Source: Hyphomicrobiales bacterium | GTDB lineage: Bacteria > Pseudomonadota > Alphaproteobacteria > Rhizobiales > Rhizobiaceae | Direction of reading: 5' to 3' | NCBI GenBank assembly: GCA_900467685.1 | Contig: UBQX01000010.1 | Coordinates: forward strand, 124,001 to 188,000 | DNA: 64,000 nucleotides | The notes under the pieces: generated by a model | Databases searched by the model: none | What the model was told of the DNA's origin: nothing | What the model saw: the letters and a program-made list of their open reading frames with translations, nothing else | Shown: positions 34,652-44,593 of the stretch, piece after piece | Position numbering within the stretch: position 1 is the first letter of the stretch | Layout: the number at the start of each line of letters is the position of its first letter | Program-made: the position numbers and the translations under genes

Positions 34652-35164
34652 TCAGCGCAGGCGCAGCGTCAGGCTGTTCGGATCGAAGGCGGCGGCTTCT
34701 GCGCCGACGGCTGCGGTCGTGGCCTCGCGGTCGATGCCCGCAAGCGTGGGCGTCCCACGTTCATCCGGCGGCAGTTTCGCGGCTGCCCTCAATTCGATCG
34801 CCTGCAGTTCGGCGATGCGCGCGGCAATCTTCGCCTCCTGCGCCTTCGTCTCGATTGCCGACATCTCTTCGATCAGCGGACCCTGCGTCTTCGACATGGT
34901 CATGACGGGCGAGCCGCCCATGAACTTGTCGACGCGAACCACCTCCGGCTTGCCGTCCTTGTCGATGATGTGCATGGAGGCCACGCCGGAAAGGTCGGGA
35001 ACCTGATAGGCGGTCTTGTTGGCCGGTGCTGCCTTGCAATCCGGGCAGGAGACCTGCACGATGCTGCCTTCCTTGACCAGCCCGGAAGTTACCATCTCGA
35101 CGGAGGTCGCATAGGCAGGCGCGGCTGCCGAGGCCATCAACGTTGCGAACAACAGGGTACGCAT
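34652..35164 (-). CDS. Secreted protein with a CPDC motif, possibly HPE1-like
   Basis: The 170-residue protein has a signal peptide (MRTLLFATLMASAAAPAYA), a VSCPDCK motif near residue 40, a conserved-looking GGSPVMTMSK segment and a helical, Ala-rich end. The outline reminds me of a rhizobial family labelled plant virulence effector HPE1-like, but this is from memory and unproven. The paired cysteines could form a disulfide or bind metal. ATG 35164 follows AAGGAG with 7 bases; an ATG two codons upstream is not used. A good terminator follows. Confidence 0.7.
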   Translation of the reverse strand: MRTLLFATLMASAAAPAYATSVEMVTSGLVKEGSIVQVSCPDCKAAPANKTAYQVPDLSGVASMHIIDKDGKPEVVRVDKFMGGSPVMTMSKTQGPLIEEMSAIETKAQEAKIAARIAELQAIELRAAAKLPPDERGTPTLAGIDREATTAAVGAEAAAFDPNSLTLRLR

Positions 35165-35259
35165 GCTCAAACTCCTTGCGTTATAGGCAAAGAGTAGCAG
35201 GGCAAGCTTTACAACCGGTCAGCAGAAAGAGTTAACGACGGATTAATTTTCGCGGGCGA

Positions 35260-36528
35260 CTAGTTTTCACGCGCCACCGCGCGCCAGCCGATATCGCGGC
35301 GCATGAAACCGTTCGGCCAGTCCACCTTTTCGGCCATGGCATAGGCGCTCGCCTGAGCCTCCGTCACGGTCTTGCCGAAGGCGGTGACGTTGAGCACGCG
35401 CCCGCCGGTCGCAACCAGCTGGCCGTCCTTCAGCGCCGTGCCGGCATGGAAGATGCGCTGCGTTTCGGTCGGTGCGGGCAGGGCGGCAATCGGCGTGTTC
35501 TTCTCATACGAACCCGGATAGCCCTTCGACGCCATGACGATGGTCAGCGCCGTTTCGTCTCGCCACTCGGCGCTCACCTCGTGCAGACGGCCCTCGGCAG
35601 TCGCAAGCAGCAGCTCGAGCAGATCCGATTTCAGCCGCATCATCAGAACCTGGCATTCCGGGTCGCCGAAGCGGACATTGTATTCAATGAGTTCCGGGCC
35701 CTTGTCGGTGATCATCAGCCCGGCGAAGAACACGCCGGAGAAGGGATGCCCGTCGGTCGCCATGCCGCGCATGGTCGGCTCGATGATCTCCTTCATCGTT
35801 CGCTCGACGATCTCGGGCGTCATCACCGGGGCCGGGGAATAGGCGCCCATGCCCCCCGTGTTTGGGCCGGTGTCGCCATCGCCCACGCGCTTGTGGTCCT
35901 GGGCCGAAGCAAGCGCCAGCAGCGTCTTGCCGTCGCAAAGGCAGAAGAACGAGGCCTCTTCGCCATCGAGATAGGCCTCGACCACGACTTCCGTACCGGC
36001 CGCCCCGAAGGCGCCTTCGAAACAGTCGTCGATGGCTCCACAGGCCTCGTCCATGGTCATGGCGACCGTGACGCCCTTGCCGGCGGCCAAACCGTCCGCC
36101 TTGACGACGATCGGCGCGCCCTGCGCCCGCACATAGGCCTTCGCCTTGGGGGCATTGTTGAAACGCTGGTAGGCGCCGGTCGGGATATTGTATTTCGCAC
36201 AGAGATCCTTGGTGAAGCCCTTGGAACCCTCCAGCTGTGCAGCGGCGGCAGACGGGCCGAAGACGGCAATGCCGGCTGCGCGCAACGCGTCGGAGAGACC
36301 GGCGACCAGCGGCGCTTCCGGACCGACGACGACGAAGGGGATCGATTTCTCGCGGCAGAATTCGATGACGGTCGCGTGGTCGTCGACATTCAACGTGACC
36401 AGGGTCGCGCAGTCCGCAATGCCGGGATTGCCGGGGGCGGCGTAGAGTGTCGTCAGCTTCGGCGATTGCGCGATCTTCCATGCCAGCGCATGCTCGCGTC
36501 CACCCGAACCGATCAAGAGCACGTTCAT
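35260..36528 (-). CDS. purD: Phosphoribosylamine-glycine ligase
   Basis: PurD is the ATP-grasp enzyme that joins glycine to phosphoribosylamine in purine synthesis. The 422-residue protein starts [22 protein letters not shown], has the ATP-grasp loop with [13 protein letters not shown] near residue 140, and ends with the family's C-terminal domain. Length is standard. ATG 36528 follows GGAGGC. It stands alone, divergent from ubiA. Confidence 0.96.
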   Translation of the reverse strand: MNVLLIGSGGREHALAWKIAQSPKLTTLYAAPGNPGIADCATLVTLNVDDHATVIEFCREKSIPFVVVGPEAPLVAGLSDALRAAGIAVFGPSAAAAQLEGSKGFTKDLCAKYNIPTGAYQRFNNAPKAKAYVRAQGAPIVVKADGLAAGKGVTVAMTMDEACGAIDDCFEGAFGAAGTEVVVEAYLDGEEASFFCLCDGKTLLALASAQDHKRVGDGDTGPNTGGMGAYSPAPVMTPEIVERTMKEIIEPTMRGMATDGHPFSGVFFAGLMITDKGPELIEYNVRFGDPECQVLMMRLKSDLLELLLATAEGRLHEVSAEWRDETALTIVMASKGYPGSYEKNTPIAALPAPTETQRIFHAGTALKDGQLVATGGRVLNVTAFGKTVTEAQASAYAMAEKVDWPNGFMRRDIGWRAVAREN

Positions 36529-36663
36529 CGATAGCCTCCGTTTTTGCCCGTGTCCGTGCCGTTAAGCGTGGCGGCGGCTTGCGTCAAGCAGATGACGCGC
36601 TTTTCCCGGCAAAGCCGCCCGCAACTCTTGACGCACAGGGCTGCCACTGCCAACAAAAGCAGC

Positions 36664-37617
36664 ATGACCAATACCGACCAGACCACATCCCGCGTCGCCG
36701 ATGCGACCCCCGACAACTGGGTTTACCGCTGGCTGCCCCGCGCCGCCTGGCCCTATGCGCAGCTCGCCCGGCTGGACAGGCCGATCGGCTGGCAGCTTCT
36801 CATGTGGCCGTGCTTCTGGTCGGCGGGCATGGCGGCGAATGCGACAGCTGCGGCCGGCAGCTTCAGCCTCCGGCAATTCGTGGCGCATCTGTTCCTGTTC
36901 TTCGTCGGCGCGGTTGTCATGCGCGGGGCTGGTTGCACCTATAACGATCTGATCGATCATGAGATCGATGCGAAAGTCGCCCGCACGCGCTCGCGGCCGC
37001 TACCCTCGGGCCGCGCCACGCGCCGGCAGGCCAAGATCTTCATGGTTGCGCAGGCGCTTGTCGGATTGGTGATCCTGCTTCAGTTCAACACATTTTCCAT
37101 TTTCCTCGGCATCGCATCGCTGGCCGTGGTCGCGCTCTATCCATTCGCTAAGCGCTTCACCGACTGGCCGCAATTCTTCCTCGGTCTTGCCTTCTCATGG
37201 GGTGCGCTGATGGGATGGGCTGCGGTCTTTGGGAACGTCTCGCTTGCCGCCGTCGTCATGTATGTCGCCGCTGTGGCGTGGACGATCGGCTATGACTCGA
37301 TTTACGCGCATCAGGACCGTGAGGACGATGCGCTGATCGGAGTTCGCTCGACCGCGCGCCTCTTTGGTGAGAACACGGCCAACTGGCTGATCGGGCTTTA
37401 TGGGCTTACGCTCGCGCTTCTCGGAATCGCCTATGCACTGGCCCAGCTTGGCTTCGTCGCCTATCTTGGCCTCATCGCGGCGGGCGTAGCCTTCGTCTGG
37501 CAGATCAAGGTGCTGGATATTGATGACACGGCGCAATGCCTGAAGCTCTTCCGCTTCAATCACATCGTTGGTGCGATCATCTTCGCCGGTCTGCTCTTTG
37601 CCATCCCCTTTTCCTGA
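36664..37617 (+). CDS. ubiA: 4-hydroxybenzoate polyprenyltransferase
   Basis: UbiA attaches the polyprenyl chain to 4-hydroxybenzoate in ubiquinone synthesis. The 317-residue protein has about eight helices and both Asp-rich motifs: NDLIDHEIDAKVARTRSRP near residue 97 and YDSIYAHQDREDD near residue 214. ATG 36664 is chosen because the upstream in-frame ATGs (for example 36544) translate poorly conserved sequence. The polyprenyl synthase gene is 19 kb away. Confidence 0.93.
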   Translation: MTNTDQTTSRVADATPDNWVYRWLPRAAWPYAQLARLDRPIGWQLLMWPCFWSAGMAANATAAAGSFSLRQFVAHLFLFFVGAVVMRGAGCTYNDLIDHEIDAKVARTRSRPLPSGRATRRQAKIFMVAQALVGLVILLQFNTFSIFLGIASLAVVALYPFAKRFTDWPQFFLGLAFSWGALMGWAAVFGNVSLAAVVMYVAAVAWTIGYDSIYAHQDREDDALIGVRSTARLFGENTANWLIGLYGLTLALLGIAYALAQLGFVAYLGLIAAGVAFVWQIKVLDIDDTAQCLKLFRFNHIVGAIIFAGLLFAIPFS

Positions 37618-37637
37618 TCCAGGGGGACGATAGCCAA

Positions 37638-37674
37638 AGAAAAAGGGCCGACCTTCAGGGGAAAAGGCCGGCCC
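37638..37674 (-). terminator. Terminator of the DUF6101-like gene, also near the ubiA end
   Basis: On the minus strand GGGCCGGCCTT (37674-37664) pairs with AAGGTCGGCCC (37655-37645) with one G-T pair, followed by a T-run (37644-37640). It lies 42 bases after the stop of the gene at 37716 and 28 bases after the ubiA stop, so it can serve both convergent genes. Confidence 0.75.
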
Positions 37675-37715
37675 AAGAGTGACTGGAGTCCTCTTTGAAT
37701 GCTTCTTAGGGGTCT

Positions 37716-38288
37716 TTAGTTCCGGGCGATGATCTCCCGGCCTTCGATTTTCATGGTCACGCCCAGCTGGCCGATCGAACGGCGAACCAGGAAGCGCGGG
37801 CGGCGGTCGGCAAAGTAGGAGTGCCGGCGGCGGGGGGCGGAATTCTTGTTGGCGATGTTGGTCAGGTGCTCTTCGAGCGGACGGGCAACCCCATCGGCCT
37901 CCACCATCAGCATCGGAATATTGTAGGCATCCGCCCATGAGCGCCAGTCGGCGGCGATGTCGCAGAGATCGTGGGCGACGAGCAGCGGAATGCTCAGCTC
38001 CGGATCGTCATGGTGCAGTTCCAGCGTCACGGTCACGCGGCCGTCGCCATGGTCTATGGCGCGAGCTGCAACACCGCGGAAGGTTCGGGCGGGAAGAGCG
38101 AAGGAAATCGGCAGGCCGCTTGTCGGCAAAAGTTTCTTCAGAACCGCGCCACGCTCGTCGAGCGTGACCGAGACGTCGCCGGCGTTGGATTGTCCAGAAT
38201 AGGACACCTGCTGGGGCAAGTGTTTCGGATCGAGCCGAAAGGTTGCCTCGGCCCATACCGGGCCCATTGCTACGTTGCGCATGTTCAT
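37716..38288 (-). CDS. DUF6101-like protein, unknown function
   Basis: The 190-residue soluble protein lacks a signal peptide and membrane helices. It has a mostly beta-rich body with FALPARTFRGVAARAID and an Arg-rich end (NSAPRRRHSYFADRRPRFLVRR) that could bind nucleic acid or lipid. It resembles the DUF6101 family of alphaproteobacteria from memory. ATG 38288 follows an AGGAAAACAGG stretch. Two GC hairpins lie in its leader at about 38300-38340. Confidence 0.65.
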   Translation of the reverse strand: MNMRNVAMGPVWAEATFRLDPKHLPQQVSYSGQSNAGDVSVTLDERGAVLKKLLPTSGLPISFALPARTFRGVAARAIDHGDGRVTVTLELHHDDPELSIPLLVAHDLCDIAADWRSWADAYNIPMLMVEADGVARPLEEHLTNIANKNSAPRRRHSYFADRRPRFLVRRSIGQLGVTMKIEGREIIARN

Positions 38289-38555
38289 TACACCCTGTTT
38301 TCCTTGAGAGCCTGGGGCTCTTCTCTCGGGGCTTTTGCCCTCTTGGTAGGGTGAAGTTAGCGGGCCTATCTTCCGTCCGGCTTAATATTCGCGGTTAAGA
38401 AATCTTTGCATTCCCAGATGGTTATCGAAGTCAAACCCGACACGGTTGAGGGAGTGTGAACGCGAATGCTCGCCTTCTTCATTCCTTCTTAAAGGTTTGG
38501 GCAAGGTTTCTCGTGTAGGCTTTGATTTCCGGAAGTGCGCGCGCGGAAGTCGCCG

Positions 38556-40757
38556 ATGGTTTCGACATTTCTCAGCTATGACCTAATTGCCAGGAACATG
38601 TCCAAGTCCCTGGATCGCGTTGCGTCCGAAGGTCAGACCAAGCGCGAGACGGACTACTTCAACACCAATATCTCCAAGGTGACCTCGGTCAAGGAATTCA
38701 TGGGCGACTATCGCCTGTATTCCTATGCCATGAAGGCCTATGGGCTCGATGACATGACCTATGCCAAGGCCTTCATGAAGAAGGTGCTGGATAGCGATCT
38801 CACCGACCCGCAAAGCTTCGTCAACCGCCTCTCCGACCAGAAGTATCGCGATTTCGCCAACGCCTTCCAGTTCGGGAAGGAAACTGCTGCGGTCCAGACG
38901 ACGGCGCAGAAGGACTCGACCGTCCAGGCCTACAAGGATCAGCTCGCTGCCGAGGAAGCCGCTGTTTCCACCGATACCGCCTATTACAAGAAGGCGATGC
39001 CGACGGTGAAGACAGTCGACGAATTCATGAACAACAGCAAGCTCTTCACCTATGCGATGAAGACTTCCGGTCTCGACCCCGACACCTATTCGCGCGATTT
39101 CATCAAGAAGATCCTGACCAGCGACGTCAATGACAGCGCCAGCTACGTCAACAGCCTGCCCACCGACACGGCTTCGCGCTATCTGCTGAAGCAAAAGGCG
39201 CTGGATCTGCGCAACGCGTTCAATTTCAATACAAGCGGCGGCCTCGACAGCGGAGTGGCGGCGCAGAGCGCAGCCCAGATCGCCAAGACCACGGAAACCT
39301 ATGTCACAACGGTTCCGAGCCATGTGTCGCCGCTCGCCGCGCAGCTGAACAATACCTATCTGGCGGATCAGATGGCCAAGGTGACGAAGGCCAGCGATAT
39401 CACCGGCAACGATCGTCTTTTCTCGCTCGTCAAGACCGCGCTTGGATTGTCCTCAACGATGCTGGGGACGACCTTCCAGAACATCGTGACCAGCGACACA
39501 TCCACACCGAACAACTACGCCAACCAGCAGGGCGGGGACACCTGGACGGCGATCGCCAAGATGTTCAATTTCGATACCAATGGCGACGTGAAGGCCGGCG
39601 GCGCTGCGATGACCAGCGACAACCTGACCAAGCTGCAGAACCGCTATCTCGGGAACTACGGCAAGGACGACGACGCCAACGATGCGACCATCTACAATTA
39701 TTATGGCACGCATATCGGTCAGGTGAAGAAGGCCGACGACCTGATCAATAACACGGCTCTCTACAGCTTCGCGCTGCATTCCGTGGGTCTCGCCGCACAG
39801 GATGAGTCGCAGGCCAAGATCCGGATGGTGCTGGAAAGCGACGTCAACGATCCGAAGAGCTATGTGAACCAGCTGTCCGACAAGCGTTATCTGGCGCTCG
39901 CCAAGGAATACAATTTCGACAAGGACGGCAAGATCACCGCCCCGCGGCTCGCCCAGTCCCAGGCCGAAATTTCGCTGATGGCGCAGAACTACGTCAAGAT
40001 GCAGACGCGCTATGACAACAAGGCCGCCAAGGCTGGTGCGACCGACGACATGAACTACTACACCAAGACGATCCAGGGTTTGGATTCGGTCGACAAGCTC
40101 CTGTCCGACAGCAAGCTCGTCAAGGTCATGCTCGGCTCCTATGGCTTCGACCCCGCCAAGGTGACGAAGGACTTCCTGAAGAAGGTCTTCTCCTCGGATC
40201 TGAACGACCCGAAGAGCTTCGCCAACACGCAGCCCGACCAGCGCTGGGCGCAGCTGGCCGGTGCGTTCAATTTCGACAACAAGACAGGCAAGATCGCGAC
40301 AATCGATCAATCCGGCGCCATGGACCGCCGCGCCCGCATCGCAACCGTCGACAACTATTACCAGCAGACGCTGGAAACCGAAGCCGGCGACGACAATGCC
40401 GGCACGCGCCTCGCGCTCTATTTCCAGCGCATGGCGCCGACAATCACGTCTGCCTATGACATTCTGGCGGACCAGGCGCTGCTGCAGTTCTTCAAGACCA
40501 GCAACAACCTGCCCGACGGCTTCTCCACCCTGCCGATCGAAACGCAGGCCGAGAAGGTGAAGTCCGTGATGAACCTGAAAGATCTGTCCGATCCCGAAAA
40601 GGTCAAGGGCATGGTCAAGAAGTTCACCGCCCTCTTCGATATCCAGAACAACACGGTGAGCGGTGGCGCTTCGGCGCTGTCCATCCTGTCTCCGGGCAGC
40701 GGCGGCGCATCGCTCAGCGCCGACACGCTCTTCACACTCTCCCAGCTCAAGCGCTGA
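38556..40757 (+). CDS. Large protein made of six DUF1217 repeats (flagellar-type)
   Basis: The 733-residue protein contains six copies of a unit of 90-120 residues that includes a stretch like FMGDYRLYSYAMKAYGL, then FMKKVLDSDLTDPQSFVN and a closing FANAFQF or similar. DUF1217 is known from rhizobial proteins linked to the flagellum, which usually have fewer copies. There is no signal peptide or membrane helix. The start ATG 38556 (MVSTFLSYDLI) follows GGAAG. No flagellar genes are nearby, so the role here is an inference. Confidence 0.85.
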   Translation: MVSTFLSYDLIARNMSKSLDRVASEGQTKRETDYFNTNISKVTSVKEFMGDYRLYSYAMKAYGLDDMTYAKAFMKKVLDSDLTDPQSFVNRLSDQKYRDFANAFQFGKETAAVQTTAQKDSTVQAYKDQLAAEEAAVSTDTAYYKKAMPTVKTVDEFMNNSKLFTYAMKTSGLDPDTYSRDFIKKILTSDVNDSASYVNSLPTDTASRYLLKQKALDLRNAFNFNTSGGLDSGVAAQSAAQIAKTTETYVTTVPSHVSPLAAQLNNTYLADQMAKVTKASDITGNDRLFSLVKTALGLSSTMLGTTFQNIVTSDTSTPNNYANQQGGDTWTAIAKMFNFDTNGDVKAGGAAMTSDNLTKLQNRYLGNYGKDDDANDATIYNYYGTHIGQVKKADDLINNTALYSFALHSVGLAAQDESQAKIRMVLESDVNDPKSYVNQLSDKRYLALAKEYNFDKDGKITAPRLAQSQAEISLMAQNYVKMQTRYDNKAAKAGATDDMNYYTKTIQGLDSVDKLLSDSKLVKVMLGSYGFDPAKVTKDFLKKVFSSDLNDPKSFANTQPDQRWAQLAGAFNFDNKTGKIATIDQSGAMDRRARIATVDNYYQQTLETEAGDDNAGTRLALYFQRMAPTITSAYDILADQALLQFFKTSNNLPDGFSTLPIETQAEKVKSVMNLKDLSDPEKVKGMVKKFTALFDIQNNTVSGGASALSILSPGSGGASLSADTLFTLSQLKR

Positions 40758-40810
40758 TAATCTGCCTTTGCATTGCCGCGCATGTCGCGCGGTTGCTTTC
40801 CATTGAGAGT

Positions 40811-40834
40811 CGTTATATCCAATGGGACATAACG
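40811..40834. promoter_or_regulatory. ModE-type operator upstream of modA
   Basis: CGTTAT (40811-40816) and ATAACG (40829-40834) are exact inverse ends, with ATCC and GGAC inner parts that also mostly pair (10 of 12 positions). The layout CGTTATAT-N-ATAACG matches the known ModE binding site. It lies 16 bases before modA, where bound regulator would block transcription when molybdate is plentiful. Confidence 0.85.
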
Positions 40835-40849
40835 ATAAGGGAGAATTTC

Positions 40850-41632
40850 ATGCATCGCCGCACCTTCGCTACAGGACTTCTGGCCGCCACCGTTCTCGCG
40901 CTCTCGGTTCTCAACGCCGTGTCTGCGGCGGCCGGCGAGGTCAGGGTCTTCGCGGCGGCCAGCCTCAAGAACGCGCTGGACGGGATCGCCAGGGACTGGA
41001 AAGCGGAAACCGGGAATGATGTCGTGCTGACTTATGCCGCAAGCTCGGCGCTCGCCAAGCAGATCGAAGCCGGCGCGCCGGCCGATCTCTTCATCTCCGC
41101 CGACCTCAAGTGGATGGACTATCTGGCCAAGGGCGACCTGATCAAGAAGGAGACGCGCGACCACCTGCTCGGCAACGCACTGGTTCTGGTCGGCCCCAAG
41201 GACGCGGCCAAGACCTATGAACTCGTCAAGGGCTTCGACCTTTCCGGAGCACTTGCCGGCGGACGTCTCGCTGTCGGCGCAGTCGAGAGCGTGCCCGCCG
41301 GCATCTACGCCAAACAGGCGTTGATCAACCTCGGTGTCTGGGATGGCGTCAAGGACAAGCTGGCGGAAGCCGAAAATGTCCGCGCCGCCCTTCTTCTCGT
41401 CTCGCGCGGCGAAGCCCCGCTGGGTATCGTCTACATGACCGACAGCAAAGCCGATACCGGCGTGAAAGTTGTCGGCACCTTCCCGGAAGGCTCGCATGAG
41501 CCGATCATCTATCCCGTCGCCGAACTGAAGAACGCGCCCGCGCTTGCCGCCGAGTTCCAGAAATATCTTCGGTCGAAGAAGGCGGAAGCCAGCTTCACAG
41601 GGCAGGGCTTTACGGTATTGTCCGCGAAGTGA
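40850..41632 (+). CDS. modA: Molybdate-binding periplasmic protein
   Basis: ModA captures molybdate and tungstate in the periplasm for the ModBC transporter. The 260-residue protein has a signal peptide (MHRRTFATGLLAATVLALS...AAA), then EVRVFAAASLKNAL, ASSALAKQIEAGAPADLFISAD and VPAGIYAKQAL, which carry the oxyanion ligands of the family. ATG 40850 follows AAGGGAG. A ModE-type operator directly precedes it. modB follows after 21 bases. Confidence 0.97.
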   Translation: MHRRTFATGLLAATVLALSVLNAVSAAAGEVRVFAAASLKNALDGIARDWKAETGNDVVLTYAASSALAKQIEAGAPADLFISADLKWMDYLAKGDLIKKETRDHLLGNALVLVGPKDAAKTYELVKGFDLSGALAGGRLAVGAVESVPAGIYAKQALINLGVWDGVKDKLAEAENVRAALLLVSRGEAPLGIVYMTDSKADTGVKVVGTFPEGSHEPIIYPVAELKNAPALAAEFQKYLRSKKAEASFTGQGFTVLSAK

Positions 41633-41653
41633 TGGCGGACAAGCGGCGGCGGA

Positions 41654-42352
41654 ATGATACTTTCTGAAGAAGACTGGATGGCGCTGGCGATCAGCCTCAA
41701 GGTGGCGGTGGTCGCAAGCGCCGCCAGCCTGCCCTTCGGCATTGCCGTTGCCTGGGTTTTGGCGCGCAAATCCTTCCCCGGCAAGAGTGTTCTGAACGGC
41801 CTCGTCCATCTGCCGCTGATCCTGCCGCCCGTCGTCACGGGCTATATCCTGCTCATCCTGTTCGGCCGCAAGGGCGCGATCGGCAGCGTGCTCGACCAGG
41901 TCTTCGGCATCGTGCTCTCCTTCCGCTGGACCGGTGCTGCGCTCGCCGCCGCCGTAATGGGCTTTCCGCTGATGGTGCGGGCGATCCGTCTTTCCATCGA
42001 AGGCCTCGACCGGGGGCTGGAATCGGCCGCCGCCACCCTGGGCGCGAGCCGTTTCGATGTCTTCCGCACAGTCACCCTTCCGCTGATCATGCCCGGCATT
42101 GTGACAGGAACCATCCTCGCCTTCGCCAAGGCCATGGGCGAATTTGGCGCGACCATCACCTTCGTCTCCGCCATCCCCGGCGAAACGAAGACACTCGCCG
42201 CCGCGATCTACGGCTACACACAGGTGCCGGGCGGCGATGAAGGCGCGATGCGGCTCACGCTGATTTCCGTCGGTGTGTCGATGGCCGCGCTGCTGGCTTC
42301 GGAACTTCTGGCCCGCCGGGTACAGGCCCGCACGGAGGGCCGGGATGCTTGA
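41654..42352 (+). CDS. modB: Molybdate ABC transporter permease
   Basis: ModB forms the membrane channel of the molybdate transporter. The 232-residue protein has about five helices and the EAA-type loop (ESAAATLGASRFDVFRTVTLPL) that contacts the ATPase ModC, followed by MGEFGATITF. The start ATG 41654 follows GCGGCGGA. It overlaps modC by eight bases. Confidence 0.95.
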   Translation: MILSEEDWMALAISLKVAVVASAASLPFGIAVAWVLARKSFPGKSVLNGLVHLPLILPPVVTGYILLILFGRKGAIGSVLDQVFGIVLSFRWTGAALAAAVMGFPLMVRAIRLSIEGLDRGLESAAATLGASRFDVFRTVTLPLIMPGIVTGTILAFAKAMGEFGATITFVSAIPGETKTLAAAIYGYTQVPGGDEGAMRLTLISVGVSMAALLASELLARRVQARTEGRDA

Positions 42353-43439
42353 TGTCGATATCCGTCACGCGCAGGGCGAGTTCCGGCTTGAAGTGGCCTT
42401 CTCGGCAGGCGAGGGCCTGACGGCCCTCGTCGGCCCCTCCGGCTCCGGCAAGACGACGCTCGCCAATATCGCCGCCGGCCTCATCCGCCCGCAGGCGGGT
42501 CACGTCACCTTCAATGGCGAGACCTGGTTCGACAGCGACCGCAACATATTCCTGCCCGCCGAGCGCCGCCGCATCGGCTATGTGTTTCAGGAAGGTCGGC
42601 TCTTCCCGCATATGACCGTGCGGCAGAACCTTCAGTATGCCCGCCATTTCCGCCCCGTGAGGGTGGAGGAAGCGGCGGACACCCGCCTGATCGACCTGCT
42701 TGGCATCGGACATCTGCTTGATCGCCGGCCCGCCGGCCTCTCTGGCGGCGAGAGAAGCCGTGTCGCCATCGGCCGCGCTCTCTTTTCCACGCCGTCGCTG
42801 CTTATCATGGACGAACCGCTTGCCGCACTCGATCAGGCCCGCAAGGCCGAGATCCTGCCGCATCTCGAATATGTCCGCGACGAAACCGGCATCCCGATCC
42901 TCTATGTCAGCCATGCCATGGAAGAGGTGGCGCGTCTTGCCAATCGCGTCGTTTCTGTCGCCAGCGGTGGCGTCGTGGCGCAGGGCGAGCCGGGAGCGGT
43001 TCTCGGCGGCACGCGCCCGATGCCCGAGGACATGGAGCCAGCCACCTTCATCAGCGCCCGGATCAGTCACCATCTGGAAGGCGAGGGCCTGACGGTTGCC
43101 AACAGCCGGGCGGGAAGCCTCTATCTGAAACGCGGGTCCGCCGAACCCGGCGACTGGGTCCGCGTCTATGTCGCCGCGCAGGACATTATTCTGGGGATCG
43201 GCGAACCCGGAAACCTCTCTGCGCTCAACCGCCTGGAGGGCCGCGTTCTCGCGCTTGAAGAGCGCGCAGGCAGCGTCTGGGTGACGGTCAATTGCTCCGG
43301 CGAAGTCGTGCTGGTGCAGGTCACGCGCCATTCGGCGGCGCGCATGGCGCTTGCGGAAGGTCAGCCGGTGAGCCTGCTGTTCAAGTCCGTGTCCATCGAC
43401 ACGCAGGGCCTGTTTCGCCGTCAGGACGCCCGGCCGTAG
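42345..43439 (+). CDS. modC: Molybdate ABC transporter ATP-binding protein
   Basis: ModC powers the import. The 364-residue protein has Walker A GPSGSGKTT near residue 32, the signature LSGGERSRVAIGRAL near 130, Walker B LLIMDEPLAALD, and a C-terminal TOBE-type regulatory part. ATG 42345 lies inside the modB end, with eight bases of overlap, so they are translated together. The last 19 bases overlap the convergent MFS gene. Confidence 0.96.
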   Translation: MLDVDIRHAQGEFRLEVAFSAGEGLTALVGPSGSGKTTLANIAAGLIRPQAGHVTFNGETWFDSDRNIFLPAERRRIGYVFQEGRLFPHMTVRQNLQYARHFRPVRVEEAADTRLIDLLGIGHLLDRRPAGLSGGERSRVAIGRALFSTPSLLIMDEPLAALDQARKAEILPHLEYVRDETGIPILYVSHAMEEVARLANRVVSVASGGVVAQGEPGAVLGGTRPMPEDMEPATFISARISHHLEGEGLTVANSRAGSLYLKRGSAEPGDWVRVYVAAQDIILGIGEPGNLSALNRLEGRVLALEERAGSVWVTVNCSGEVVLVQVTRHSAARMALAEGQPVSLLFKSVSIDTQGLFRRQDARP

Positions 43440-44593
43440 ACCCAGAGCAGGATGATGCCGACGGCCATGGTGACGGCCGCCATGATCATCCCGATATCAT
43501 AGCTGCCCGTCATCTCCGCGATCCGTCCGACCACGGCGGGCGCAACGATCTGTGCCACGCCATAGGAGAGCGTCAGCCGCGCCATCGCGCCGGAAGGATT
43601 GTCGCTGTTGCGCTTGCCCGCCAGCGCCAGCGTCAGCGCGACGATGCCCATGAAGGTCCCGCCGAAAAGCAGCGCGCCGCCCACGCCCGCAACCGCGCTA
43701 TGGCTCACGACCGGCAGGACGATCCCCACGATCTGCAACGCATAGGCCACGATCAGCGTCGGAACGTCGCCGATCCGCCGCGCCAGTCGGTCCCAGGCAA
43801 GTGTCGCCGGAATGGCGGCAACACCGACAACGATCCAGATGAAAGGACCGAGATGCGAAAGCTGCGGCACCTTCGCCGCCGCCGCAACGACGAAGGTCGC
43901 GCTGACGACGAAGCCGACACCGGCGCAGAAATAGGAGAGGTTGAGCAGCCAGGCGCCCGGATGCGGAACCTTGGCCGCCCCCGCTGCGCGCTGAGGCGTT
44001 GCGCTATCGGGAGCGGGCATCCAGAACCACGCCGGGATCAGAAGTGCCAGCGTGACCGCGCCGAAGACATGCCACTGCCCCGTCCAGTCCAGCCACCCGC
44101 TGGTCGCCATCACCAGACCGCCAGAAACGATGATGCCGATGGCAAGGCCGATGAAATGCAGCCCCAGCTCCGGCCGCCGCCCGTGCCGCACCAGAAATGC
44201 AAGCACCATGCCCGAAGCGAGCAGCATACCCGAGGCCCCGCCGACGCCTGCGATGTAGCGCAGCACGAGCCATACCCATGTCTGTTGCGTCAGTCCCATG
44301 CCGAGCGTGCCAACAACGCCTGCGACGAGGCCGATCCGATAGACTTGGTAGCGCCGCCGCGCATCCGAAATGGTCGAGGCGAGCAGCGCGCCGGTCATGT
44401 AGCCGGCATAGTTGACGGTCGCGAGCAGCCCGCCGACAAAGGGCGACATGCCGGTCTGCGCCTGCATCAGCGGCAGCATCGGCGTATAGGCGAAGCGTGC
44501 AATCCCCACCGTCAACAACATCGCCGCCATCCCGGCCGCCATGACCTGCCAGGGCTTGATGGTGTCGGAAGGGGCGAGGGCGGTATTCGACAT
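43421..44593 (-). CDS. MFS transporter, YbfB/YjiJ-like
   Basis: The protein (390 residues from ATG 44593) has about twelve helices with RIGLVAGVVGTLGMGL and a C-terminal YGVAQIVAPAVVG, as in the YbfB/YjiJ branch of the major facilitator superfamily. Its substrate is unknown. A GTG 48 bases upstream would extend it; no start has a good ribosome-binding site. The 3' end overlaps modC by 19 bases, so the transcripts are convergent. Confidence 0.85.
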   Translation of the reverse strand: MSNTALAPSDTIKPWQVMAAGMAAMLLTVGIARFAYTPMLPLMQAQTGMSPFVGGLLATVNYAGYMTGALLASTISDARRRYQVYRIGLVAGVVGTLGMGLTQQTWVWLVLRYIAGVGGASGMLLASGMVLAFLVRHGRRPELGLHFIGLAIGIIVSGGLVMATSGWLDWTGQWHVFGAVTLALLIPAWFWMPAPDSATPQRAAGAAKVPHPGAWLLNLSYFCAGVGFVVSATFVVAAAAKVPQLSHLGPFIWIVVGVAAIPATLAWDRLARRIGDVPTLIVAYALQIVGIVLPVVSHSAVAGVGGALLFGGTFMGIVALTLALAGKRNSDNPSGAMARLTLSYGVAQIVAPAVVGRIAEMTGSYDIGMIMAAVTMAVGIILLWVYGRAS

